From: Lineus longissimus
Lineage: Eukaryota > Nemertea > Pilidiophora > Heteronemertea > Lineidae
Length of the DNA: 64,000 bases
Direction: 5' to 3'
Assembly: GCF_910592395.1 (NCBI RefSeq)
Contig: NC_088325.1
Span: 12,280,109-12,344,108 of the forward strand
Every line of letters starts with the position of its first letter. Positions within the stretch are counted from its first letter, which is position 1. This document shows positions 13,821 to 24,553 of the stretch, in pieces. The translations under genes were made by a program, and so were the position numbers. The notes under the pieces are model-generated. The model was given only the letters and a program-made list of their open reading frames with translations. It was not told the DNA's origin and did no database searches.

Positions 13821-14164
13821 CTTGACATTACAAAAATGGAAAATTGCCTGATATTGTTTATAGAGCTAATAATGTGAGTTGACAGAGTTGATGCTTAGCT
13901 CTCAACTCTATATTTTTTGTTAAATGATTGATGGATGTCTTTGGTTACTGAAATCTCCCAGCTGTTCACTGCATTGCTTTGTTAAACTCAAGGTGTGGAG
14001 TCTCATTATTTTATACCATTGTATCGAGGTGTAGACTGTCATGGTGGGCTCTGTTATCAACGAATTGAATTTCTTTTGCATTCATGAATATTCCATTTGA
14101 TTCAATGTCTTTTATTCAGCAAGACTGAGTTGAAAAGGTGAGAGTAGGCCTAAACGGAAGTGAC

Positions 14165-14540
14165 CTGCCAACTGTGTGACTAGTCAGAGGAAAAACAGAC
14201 ACATGTCACACAGAAGATGAGCCTAATAACACCAATAGATAAACTGGATGATTCAGATTTCACTTAACAGTGAAATGAGAACAACCAGTCCATCTCAACC
14301 TGCCAAGTTTAGAGCATCATGTGCCTGGTTCCCTGAGATCGGGTCACATTTAGTTTGGGGACATACATCATCATGCACACATCCTGGTATAGGCCTAAAA
14401 TAGACAGAGAGTCTCCTCCTCCTCCTAGCCTCGAGATGCATATGCATAATAACTGCACTACGGCATTGGTAATAACTCCTGGACCGCCAGAAATTAGGAA
14501 TGGTGTACACCTTTAACAAGTTAAGGCCAGCCACTGATGC
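14165..14540. repeat. dispersed repeat R1 (copy 1)
   Basis: The blocks CATGTCACACAGAAGATGAGC, a CATCTCAACCTGCCAAG block, CATGTGCCTGGTT, ATAATAACTGCACTACGG and TGGTGTACACCTTTAA are strung along this interval. The first blocks recur in the same order at 61790-62050, inside the nephrin-like gene. The last two recur at 38961-39054, and the final one also at about 28888-28926. Order and spacing are roughly kept, so these are copies of one interspersed element of unknown type. Confidence 0.55.
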
Positions 14541-15653
14541 CTTACCAAGCAACCGTTTAGAAAGTTGCAGGCATAATAAACAGGCTGATAGGATAATCTA
14601 CTCAACGATCAATCCAGGTATTTGAACAATGCCTTGATTGTGAAAGTGTCCAAACATCGGGAAAATGTCAAATATTTATGATCTGAGGACACCCTGATAT
14701 CTCGGGAGAGTGTGATAAATTGAGATGAGTTTATCCAGATTGTCGATTACCTCAAGTGGAGATTGCCACACACATAGTCATGGGAATTCAGGAAAGCGAC
14801 ATTACATTGAATAGTCAATATCTATGCTTTTGCTGGTTTTTGCTAAAACTAAAATGCGGCTAATGTTGTAACCCAAGAATGAAACAAAACGAAATGTCGA
14901 AATACAAAGCTGTGCAAACTATAAGAGTATTATTGATTTTGATACTATTGTCTCTCATCGGAATGCAAGATAGTTCAAAAGTCCCAGGTAGAAACTCATG
15001 TTTGATTCATTCGTTGTTGACCCGAAGAAGTGAACTGAGCCCACGTTTGTGATTGCTTGACATAGCATGAAAGCCTTCCTACAAAATATCATTGTTATTA
15101 GCAGGCCTTGCTCTGAAGGATTTGTTTGTAGATGTAAAACACGGGTACAATGATTGTTTCTAGATGTAAAACAGGGCTGTAATAATTGGAGTGTTATGGA
15201 AGTCATTTGGAAAACCACCTCCCTACTTGATTTTCTTGAAGACTGAGCTGAGAGGCCTAGGCAACCTTTGTACCATGTCTGATAAACAGTTTGTCCACTT
15301 ATTCAAAACATAGCACTGTATGTGTACTTCTTCCATGCATATGTCATCTGTCGTTTTTGCAAAATGGGAAAAACGATGAAAACAGGTTATTTGTGAAATC
15401 AACACGGCAATACTGGGTTAATGCACAGTGATGTCAAGTGTGTTGATATCAGTAGCATGACAAGTGCACTGATCTCATTGGCCCCATGCAGAAATGATAA
15501 AGCTCTTGCTGAAATGAATCAGGCATGCTGCTGTACATTCCTGAAGTTTCATCACCCAACATTTGCTCTTTGCTCTGGTTGTGAACCACAACAACATGAA
15601 ACCAATTAGTTTGAGGTGTTTATCTTAGAAAGGATCTCTTGTGAATCAGTTAG

Positions 15654-15677
15654 ACCCCACCCCACCCCACCCCACCC
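15654..15677. repeat. (ACCCC)n microsatellite
   Basis: About five uninterrupted ACCCC units. Confidence 0.95.
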
Positions 15678-16085
15678 TAAAAGGGGTTGATAATGCAATC
15701 CCACTTTGATCTTCTGTTGCCAAGCATCATTTTATTCTTCATGCTGAACAAGTAGCTATGTATTTCCTATTCTGATTAGAGGATTATGCCATCAGTCAGG
15801 AGGGATTATCTCATATTATAACATTTACCTAACACCCTTGATCCTGATTAGTTAATTATGCTAATCCTCTCAAAATCTGATTTCTCTTCTGCTTCTCCCA
15901 TGATGAAGGGGGCCGTCTCAAAAGTATGTCATTTCTATAGCTGCAAATGGTGTGTGGTGTTACAAATCATCTGACTGCCGATGATGCCAATTCAGACTTT
16001 TTCTAAAAACATCTAGCCTATTTGAGGAAACTTTAACCTGATTTAAAATTCACCAAACATCCCAAAGATGACATTAAAATATCTC

Positions 16086-16110
16086 GGGGGGGGGGGGGGG
16101 GGGGGGGGGG
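16086..16110. repeat. 25-base poly(G) run
   Basis: Twenty-five consecutive G bases. Such a run can form intermolecular or slipped G-quadruplexes and is prone to length error in sequencing. Confidence 0.9.
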
Positions 16111-16243
16111 AGAATTTAACACTGGATGGTAAACCAAATCTGGAAGCAGTCAACGATTCAAACTTACATATCTAATACCTGCTGTTTTGTGTATGCATCC
16201 TAGATTATCATCGTTTTTATCTCATAATCCTCTCTCACTTCAG

Positions 16244-16280
16244 AGTAGAAGCTGAGTGCATGTCCATCGCTGGGTTGAAG
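16244..16280 (+). other. candidate short exon
   Basis: A pyrimidine-rich acceptor (TCCTCTCTCACTTCAG) ends at 16243 and a donor GTAAGAT begins at 16281, leaving a 37-base exon-like segment. It contains an ATG (16260) opening a seven-codon frame that ends in phase 0 at the donor (MSIAGLK). No homology is recognisable. It may be a real first coding or UTR exon of an unknown gene, or a chance pairing of splice-like sequences. Confidence 0.15.
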
Positions 16281-16761
16281 GTAAGATAATGTTTGTTTAC
16301 TTCTGATGTATGGGAAAAGGTGAATTAGCTTGTGATCTGTTTTGCCCCAATAACATGGTAATAAACTCAAAGTTTGCTATTGCGGCTACATTTTACGCTA
16401 AGGGGACTGTGTGTGTCTGCATGTTCATTGGGAAATTGGTGTGGAATAGAAATCTGCACTAAATGCTACTAACATAAGGGAAACTCCATATGAGTCCCTA
16501 GTGAGAGCCTAGGCCAACCCTTGTACCCTTTGTATACATTGGAGAATGGAGGGTTCGTCCAGAGTTATGTTCTGTTGGGTACTTTACAGATCATGTCCAC
16601 CCATCCTGCTTTTTCTTTGGGTCAACGAAATTTATTCTCATCATTCTTGTCATCCATTTTAGGGAACGGGTTAAAATCTGAACACTTTTTCAGAAATTCA
16701 AAACACATGACTTTGATGTTTTCTTCTGCTGACATGCATCCTGATTTATCCTGTTTTATAG

Positions 16762-16836
16762 TTTTCAATGTGTTCCATGCTAACTTTGACTAAATCGCCT
16801 GTGCAAATGAATGCAGTTTTTTCTGCTGAAGGACAG
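16762..16836 (+). other. candidate short exon
   Basis: The acceptor TTATCCTGTTTTATAG ends at 16761 and the donor GTAAGA begins at 16837. The 75 bases between are open for exactly 25 codons in phase 0, the same phase as the donor of the segment at 16244-16280. The encoded peptide, ending VFSAEGQ, matches nothing I recognise. The support is splice signals and phase agreement only. Confidence 0.15.
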
Positions 16837-19800
16837 GTAAGAAAAGCCAATTTAGTTTGCTGCCAACTTCTCAGTCCTTGTCATGCTTAGTAGCTGGGAA
16901 GGTTCTGTGTGTTTATGTACTAATAATTTGGAAATGTGATGTAGGATTCTGACCAATTTAGCATGAAATCCACACAACATCTTGCTGCTACTTTTTCACG
17001 AAATTGGAAACACACGTTATGAGAATTTCTACAAGGATGTTGATTTGATAAGTTTGTTTACAGGTGTACTGTGCAATTTTATCCTCCATCCTGAGCATTT
17101 TGCTATCAGTTTGTCGTTTTGCATTTTATTTTTCTTGTTAATCCTTCATCCTGGTATGGGCATTGTGTTGGAACAAACATGACAGGGTACATCATAAAAT
17201 GTACATAAACATTCTAGCAGATGTTTATTAACAAACCAGTACCCATTTATACACCTGGTTTAGTAAGGAAAGTTTGACAGAGAGGTAAGTTTAAAAAGAA
17301 GACCTAGAGTCACAGGCCGACTGTGAAGTTGATCCAGGGACCATCTGATCGCTAGCTAGAACAGAGAGTCCAAGGCCAGACCACATCGGCTCCTAAACAT
17401 GAAGGTCTAGTCCATCACATCATCTGGCTCACGGACTGTACTGTTCTTTTACCAAGTGAATATTCCTGAAATAATTTCCCTCTTCAATTAAGTGCTAAAG
17501 GGTAATGTGCAATTCACTTACCCTCTCTTTGTCTGTAAAGTATGTTGGTCCTATATCAAGAAAAATGTTGTTCTAAAGGTAATTACCTTGGCACAGAAAT
17601 CAGGTGTGCTGTAATTGAAAGTGCATGTTGCCATCTACACAAAGACAATTATCAAATTAACATGATTAACAGATATGGAAATGATAGGTTACAACTTCTT
17701 GATAAGTTGCAGATAAAATTATTTTCAAACGTTTGTGGACATGTTTTGTATCTGCATTTGATTTGGAACATATTCTTTAGCATGGTCAGTAAGTTAATGA
17801 CTTCCCTGAATTCGCATTTGCTATTTTATTTGACCCAAGCTCAAGGACATCTTTCTGTCCCATATCTAGCAAACATCAGTTTCTGTTCTATTGTCTTTGG
17901 TTCATCATTGGTGCAAACTAGGAGTTCATACCATTGATAGGATACATTCGCCTCTTATACCATCAACCTAGGAGCCATTCCTTTTACCATCCCTGCCTAC
18001 GCCCCTTCCTCATCCTTTTTGCCAAGCTTATAAAAGTATAATCGATATGTTAGAAAAAGAAAAATACCTTAATCATTGCCTTGATGTTAGTATAAAGCAT
18101 CATCTCCTTTGATCAGCATTCCTGATAAATGTTGATGGAACTTTTCTCGTCTTTGTTACAAAACAGTCAAAGACATTGCTGAGGCTTTTTTTGTGACCAA
18201 GATCAAACTTCCTTGTTGATAGACAATGTGAATGTCAGGGGGTTGGGATAAGGGGCGTAGGCCAGTCCCACGATTGGATGTGGATGCGGCAAAGTCGATT
18301 TTCCCACAGAAGTTTTTCAGATAGAACAAAACTTGTCTTTCTGCCCCATTCTGCCTCAAGCTCAGCATGAGGCAAATGTTAGACACCAGAATGGTCTATT
18401 CAATTATGATAGTATCCTCTAAATAATGCAGTATTTCATACACTACACTAATGGCCACAAACACTAGGTTGAACTTGGCATATTGGCGAGCAGACCAAAA
18501 TTGTTATGACTTTCAGCAGGGAACATGGTTCAGTGTCTTACTTGATTTGATTTCAAGTGAACTTTCTCTAGTTGAAGAATTTGACTAGCAGCAAAATACC
18601 ATCTGTTGATACCTGTTAAAGGCGTAAATCATGATGGAATGAACAGTTGAGTGCACCATTATTGCCTGGGATCTCGAATGAGTAGAATGCTTCATAGAAA
18701 CATTTGAAAGAAAAGATCAGTCATCACTCTCATCTAAGATACAGCTTTGTCTAGCCAGTCACTTCACTTCGATTGCCACATCTTTTAGGATGAAGTATGC
18801 ACAAGTAACTGTCACTTATGCACACTGAAAGAGGGGGAGCTCATCTAGCCAAGGAAAATCGGCCAAATTCAAGAAAAAAGCAGTTCATGAAATAAGTTGA
18901 AATGAAACATGTTCCATCTAACATGTCAGGTGGTCACTGAAGGGACACAAAGCCTTGAGGAATTCTTGATTTTTTTTTTGTTTATATCTTCTCAGAACAA
19001 TTCTTAGTGAAAATCATTTTTAAGTTGGGTAATCTTCAAGAGAGGCCTACTCAATTGATTTATGAAAAAAAAGCTCTTTGATGGTAGGAATGTTATTTGC
19101 CTGGTTGCCTTAAGTGCTGACATTTAAAGGCTACACTTAAAAATATCAGTATGTCTTCATCGGTAAAAAAGGTCAAGCTTTTAGGCCTGTTTCTTAAGCT
19201 CATGACTTAAAAACATGCTTTTACCATCCGATCTTTCTAGAATAGATATCATCGATTTGATCTCGATCTTTGTAGAACAGTTGTCTTTGTGTCCATCCCA
19301 CACAGTCAGTCTTGCCTAGAATGGCAAGGTTGTCCCAGCTTAAAGCAGAGGATGAAAGATATTTGATATCTTGTAGGCTACATTTCTTGAAAAAATGTCT
19401 TGTCGCTTTTTTTCCATCATGACTAAATTACCTTGCTGTATGTATTCTTCGCATTTTCCACCAGCAGGAAAGTTGCCTTTATCCCAGATTGCCAAATTGT
19501 AAGAGCAATTTCTGCTAGTAAAGCACACAAATTCAGACAAAGTCAGGACGATGGGGCATGAACAATCAAGTCTGTGTCAACTTTGATGCACATTTCTTAT
19601 GTACAATCTGCATATAAAATTTAAGCAAGATCATATCAACTCAGCTTGAGACAGAGTTCTAGCTATCGTCCTGTTGTGTATCCATATGACTCCTCGACCT
19701 TTAAGAAATCGACTTAATCCCTTGTTGATCTCTACTTTCTAATAGGATATTTTGTTACAAAGAAGAATAGGTCTTTCTTGGCCCTTGATGACTAAGTCAA

Positions 19801-20350
19801 GCTCGCATTTTACATTCTTGTATATTTCGGATGTCTTTAACTGACGTTGCTGATGGAATAACAGTCATCTCCTCTATGCATGATCAAGGTGTTCCCATTC
19901 TTTCGATCATGTTAATATTTGATATGCATTTGACTTCGGTGGGGTTGTTCGGCACGATTCGGTGTTCTCAACATTTTGTCAAACGGTTCCGAGATGATGG
20001 CAAAGATAACATTAGATGCCTATCAACATTACATAAGGATACATAAACAAGGTACAACACAATGCCTGGAACTAGAACTTCACTAACTGCTTTTAACAGG
20101 GTAGGCTACTGTCTCGGAAAGATTTGGTAGATTATTGCTCCTCATTCAATAACAGCAGTTATTTGAGCCCAGACTGATATCCTAAGAAGAAAATTGTGAT
20201 AGCTACAGGAATTCTAGGCGTCAGAAAAGGGGAGAATAATGGGAAGTAATCGGCTTAAGAAGACAGGAAGAGGATAGAATCGGATCAAGACAGGACTGGA
20301 TAAATGCAGAACTCATACGTAGGCTAAATGTCAGAGATAAAGCGACACCA
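16837..20350. other. no gene recognised
   Basis: One SINE copy (17234-17395) is visible. The longest open frame (17542-17937, + strand) has no domain, and none of its boundaries look like splice sites that would make it an exon. Confidence 0.5.
17234..17395 (-). repeat. SINE family A, third copy
   Basis: The tail complement CAGTACCCATTTATACACCTGG at the left edge and the region GATCCAGGGACCATCTGATCGCTAGC match the copy at 66-207 in the same orientation. The tRNA-like head is more degraded. Confidence 0.6.
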
Positions 20351-20631
20351 GGGCACATAAAAAATTACTTCTTCAAGCTGTCTGCTGTCTGTTGTGGAGC
20401 CAGCACCCCTGGGCACATGAAGAATGACCTTTTCAAATTGTATGCTGTCTCTTTTACCTTGGAGCCACCCCTCGGCACATAAATAATGATTTTTTCAGGC
20501 TGTAGGTCTATGCTGTCTCTTTTACCGTGGAGCCACCCCTCAGCACCTAAAAGACTGTGGAGCCACCCATAACACATAAATAATGACCTTTTCAAGGTGT
20601 ATGCTGGCTTGTTTACTAGGGAGTCACCCCT
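20351..20631. repeat. imperfect tandem repeat, ~62-bp unit, five copies
   Basis: Each unit starts with a GGCACATAAA-like phrase, continues TGACCTTTTCAA...ATGCTGTCT, and ends GGAGCCACCCCT. The fourth unit has lost its middle. Units differ at many positions, so this is an old array. Confidence 0.8.
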
Positions 20632-21277
20632 GAACTTCATCTTGCCGACGCTGGTCTGTCTTGGCCCCCCAAGTGGTTGACATCACAAGAAGTTCTGTAC
20701 TCTCATTCAAGTTTGTATTATGGAAGAAGGGAGTGATACAAAAAACCGCAGGGTTAGATGACATTGGTTGGGTATAGGCAGGACAAGTCCTTGAAAGTAG
20801 GCAAAAGAATATTTCAAGTTTCTTTTCTCCTGGCTTATTGGTATACTCTAAACATACACGAGAACCATTTCACAAGTTGCAATGACAATATAAATATTCA
20901 GGCTATCGCTTCCTCCCAATCCCAGCCCCTTCGGGAGATAGCATCAGTCTATCCAAGGTAACACTCAGAGTATCCAGATAATGGTGGTGCAGTTTAAACA
21001 GCCTTATCGCTTTATTTGCCTTCGAATGTCACTTGAGGGTATCTTGGAGCTGATATGGCTCACCTTCCCTTTTGTAATTGAATCACTCGACCACCATGGG
21101 TGCGGATTTTTTATACAACCACTGTAGTAGGATCATTTTGTTTTGCATTCATCTGCAGGTTTTAAAAGGTTTTTTTCATAAATTTTAGGCTATTTGCCAC
21201 ATATTTTTCTTTGTGATAGGTGTAATTGAATCAAGGTAGACGTAGGCAGATAAAGAAATGCCTGCACATGAAATCGC

Positions 21278-21560
21278 TTACACGGCTGCGCTGTATGAGC
21301 TGTGCAACAAAGAACCCCTCTCCATGAAGGTCATCAAAAAAGATGGTCAATGTTCGGCCATGTCCTATGTATGGACCCTAACACACACCCTCAATGGACA
21401 CTAGCCATTATTTGCCTACAAACCCAAACAAGGACTGCACTGCGCAACCTGATGGGCAACATTTGGATTGATCTCAGACAGGCTGGACTTGGGCCCCGTC
21501 TGTACTGCCAGACAACTCTATTGCCCTCGGGAACGGGCTCGAGACAAGGTCAGGTGGTTG
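21278..21560 (+). pseudogene. decayed LINE ORF2 C-terminal fragment
   Basis: The frame beginning near 21278 reads LYELCNKEPLSMKVI, then shifts to the frame that reads KRWSMFGHVLCMDPNTHPQ (from about 21335). The series Y-x-L-C-N...PLS, then RW-x-x-FGHVL-x-M, is the C-terminal signature of many non-LTR retrotransposon ORF2 proteins. The frameshift between the two halves and the absence of a reverse transcriptase core upstream show a dead, truncated copy. The open frame continues to 21829, but the part after about 21420 is not recognisable. Confidence 0.55.
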
Positions 21561-21829
21561 AGGACAAATGCAAAGGACTGATTGCAGCTGCACACCGTAT
21601 TATACTGGACATTGCTGGCCGGGGTGTTCTTCCCTCTATTCCCCATAACACTTACCTACCTAAGGTAAAAACAGTATCATCATCATCAAGACAACTTTCG
21701 GCCATTAGTAGGTCCTACTTTTGGTGTGGTTCTACCCAAGCCAACCAAAGGTATAAAATTGCCTGGTTCTTGGCAATAAAGTACCCGGGTGATAACTGCA
21801 ATTTGTCTGAATCACCAAGGGGTAGATGA

Positions 21830-23096
21830 ACCCTGACTAATTCATGAGTTACTCTAACATTTATCGGTGCTCCTGCTCATAAAATCATGATGTCAGGGTT
21901 CCACAAGAGGTAAGCTAATTGCCAGGTGACCCTAATTAAGATTCTCTTTATTTTGCACTCTAATAGCGATGAGAAGTGTAGAGAATTATCAGCTTGATTT
22001 CTTCACCTCGGGTTTTGATGATTTTTTCTGTTACTAGTTCTTGACCTGTCGCTCCCATCCACACTTTCATCTTCCCACCGTCAGTGTCGATTGGTCTTTG
22101 CCTTTCTCTTGATGTCCGAGGGAGATTCTGGAACATCAAGTCTAGTCTCTTTGCTACATCCATGATGCTTCTTGTCACAATCTCTCCCTGATATTGATTG
22201 AGACACCTGAAGAATTAGTGTTCAGACTTCAGGGACCCTCAAACCTCATTACAACCAGCAGGTGTCTTGTTTAGCCAACATAGCCAAGGAAATCCATGGT
22301 TATTCTTCACCTGCACTAGCCTGGCCAAGCCTGTTGTCTTTGTTGTTGTGTTAGCGTTTGAGCTTTAAGAGATGAAACTTTGGAAGGCTCATCTCTCTGG
22401 GTTTTGAGTTTCATCAAAATTTATTCGAAGAAAATTAGAAAAAGGGCTTAAAGTCAGTGTCTCTCTTGCAAATCTCAGCACAATTGCTGCCGGTATAGTT
22501 GGATATTTTGATTTTGTGAATCAGGGTTTAGAATGCTTAATTGACTAAGGTTCTGAACTGTATCAGTAAAGCTACAACCAATGACATTATGTCGCCAGAT
22601 GTTTGGCTCATCAAAAGAGGAGTATATTGAAAGCCACTGGTAACTATACATTTTGCTAGACGTGATTTTAGCATTCCACAGCTATTCCCACAACAAGTGA
22701 AGATACTTTGGACCAACACTGTATGGGTTAGCAAATGCTTGAGCCACCTGTAGGGATGGTTGTCAGACTCCAGTGGGCCTCAGACCTCATTACCCCAGCA
22801 GCTGTCCTTTCAAACCGAAAAACACCAATCAAACGATGGAATCAATTCTTGACATCTTCTCTACAAGAATGTATATTTCCCTTGAGGGGTATTTTTTTGA
22901 GGAACTATGAGATATCATTTGGATGATGTGAAGCCCTGGTCCTTATTGCCAAGTCTTCAAATGGTTGACGGTAATGTATTTACTGGATGGGTTCATTAGC
23001 CCTTTCAGTGCCAGGTTTGGAAATGCCACATGCTATGGCTAGCAAACAGCTCATGTATTTTCAAAACCTTAAAAACAGAAAACAGTGGCTTGCTCT
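21830..23096. other. no gene recognised
   Basis: Unique-looking AT-rich sequence without domains or a strong splice-bounded open frame. Confidence 0.5.
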
Positions 23097-23523
23097 TTCT
23101 TCTTCTTCTTCTTCTTCTTCTTCTTCTTCTTCTTCAGCGTTCGCTCTGCACTTGGTGGGGTCATTCTCCTAGGAGTAATCCTCCTCCAAGGCGGGATGAG
23201 CGTATCCTGCGTGCCACTACGGTTAGGCGCAAATTGGGTTTATTGGCCTAGTGGTCCGACTTTGGCGAGAGAGATAGAGTCCACGCAAGCTACTCATGTT
23301 TCTCACTTGGTGGGGTCTTAGCTTGCCCTGGCATAGACACCAGATACAAGGAACTTCGGTTTTGAGTCTCATTCGAAGGACTGTGAAGAGCCAGGAATTT
23401 TAGTTCCTTGAAAGCCACACCAGTTCATCTAGACATACGATCATGGGTTCTCCCCAGGATTGAACCCGGGCCCTATTGCGTGGTGGCCAGCAGTTTAAAC
23501 CACTAGGCCATGAGACTCCTTGC
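23097..23523 (-). repeat. SINE-like element with tRNA head and (GAA)n tail
   Basis: Read on the minus strand, the element starts near 23523 with TGGCCTAGTGG (A-box-like, complement at 23500-23510), then a B box CCCGGGTTCAATCC (complement at 23457-23470). It runs through a roughly 320-bp body and ends in 13 GAA units (TTC on the + strand, 23097-23135). A tRNA-like head and a simple-repeat 3' tail are the layout of a SINE. The body contains a second CCTAGTGG motif on the + strand at about 23249, so it may be composite. Confidence 0.5.
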
Positions 23524-24343
23524 TTTTCCTTAAAGTCTCCAAATTTGCAGAGGGGTTTTCTACCTTTTGACACAAAATGGCAGATTTTGAGGCCAGTTGA
23601 AATATTTTATGAACTCTTAAGACTTATCACTTGTGACCTGCACACCCAAACAGAGTGATGTCTGATCTGTCAATTGGATTCTCAAGACGGTGTATGTGTG
23701 TGGGGGCAAGCCATATCAACAGCCAACAGGAACAACCTTACTACCAAGAGGCCCTCGGCATTGCTCATTCCTCCGGCCAATCAAGTCGCACAATGAATGT
23801 TTCACGAATGTACCAGGCAAATTGGCAATGATGGTAAATAATCAGTTTAACAGGCTGCCCACAGGGATGAATATCGTGGATTCTGACACCGTGTTGTTTG
23901 ATCCATCCGGGCCTGAGTTGGCAAGTTAACATATGGTAAATCTAGCCCTTGTAGTACTCAACCAGTTGCTCACATTCACTGACAGTAATGAATTCAAATT
24001 GCAGATAGAATCCAGCCAAATTTGCATTTCACTGAAAAATATTGGCCTGCAGAAATTTCAAATTTCTGATCCAATCACTTTATAAATATTGCCAGCAGTA
24101 TTTCGTTCATGATTTTTAAAACCAAGTTCCAATCAGTTGCCAACCAATCGTGAATGAAATTGCTGCTAATTTGTGGGCAGCTGGACCTCAATGAAACTGC
24201 ATGTCTAATGAAGCGATTACGGAGTGGCCCCAGTCATCTTTGAATCTTGATTAGATCTTAATTATGAATGGGTTATTAATGGGCGTCTAACAAACTGGGG
24301 TTGAAATGATCTTGCCCGTGAAAATGTCTTAAGAGTTACGTTG

Positions 24344-24553
24344 ATGGATGACATGGTGAACAAATTAAATGGAGAAGGAGAGGAAGCAGCCGCCGATGCA
24401 ACAGCAGACAAGCTCAGATTCATGGAACAAGAAAGAGGTTCGATCAAAACCAGCAACGGCGACCAAACTGACCAACAAAATGAAGGAACCCTGACTTCAC
24501 ACGATATCTTCTGCCAGAAACACTGGCTGCAGGACACAAATCTAACAAGATAG
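24344..24553 (+). other. open frame of unknown significance
   Basis: It opens with ATG at 24344 and runs about 69 codons in a strongly hydrophilic frame (starts MDDMVNKLNGEGEEAAADA, later rich in E, Q, T and N). The frame stays open back to 24302. Composition is more protein-like than the surrounding shadow frames, but no domain is recognised. There is no acceptor or donor at its edges and the opposite strand is also open. It could be a retrotransposon or gene remnant. Confidence 0.15.

Noticed and set aside
21420-21829. C-terminal two-thirds of the 175-codon frame after the LINE motif
   Set aside because: It stays open, but shows no recognisable sequence and probably lies outside the LINE fragment.
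23690-23929. Frame with LINE-like ending (NNQFNRLPTG)
   Set aside because: A faint resemblance to the W/F-N-x-LP motif near LINE C-termini, but no supporting neighbours.
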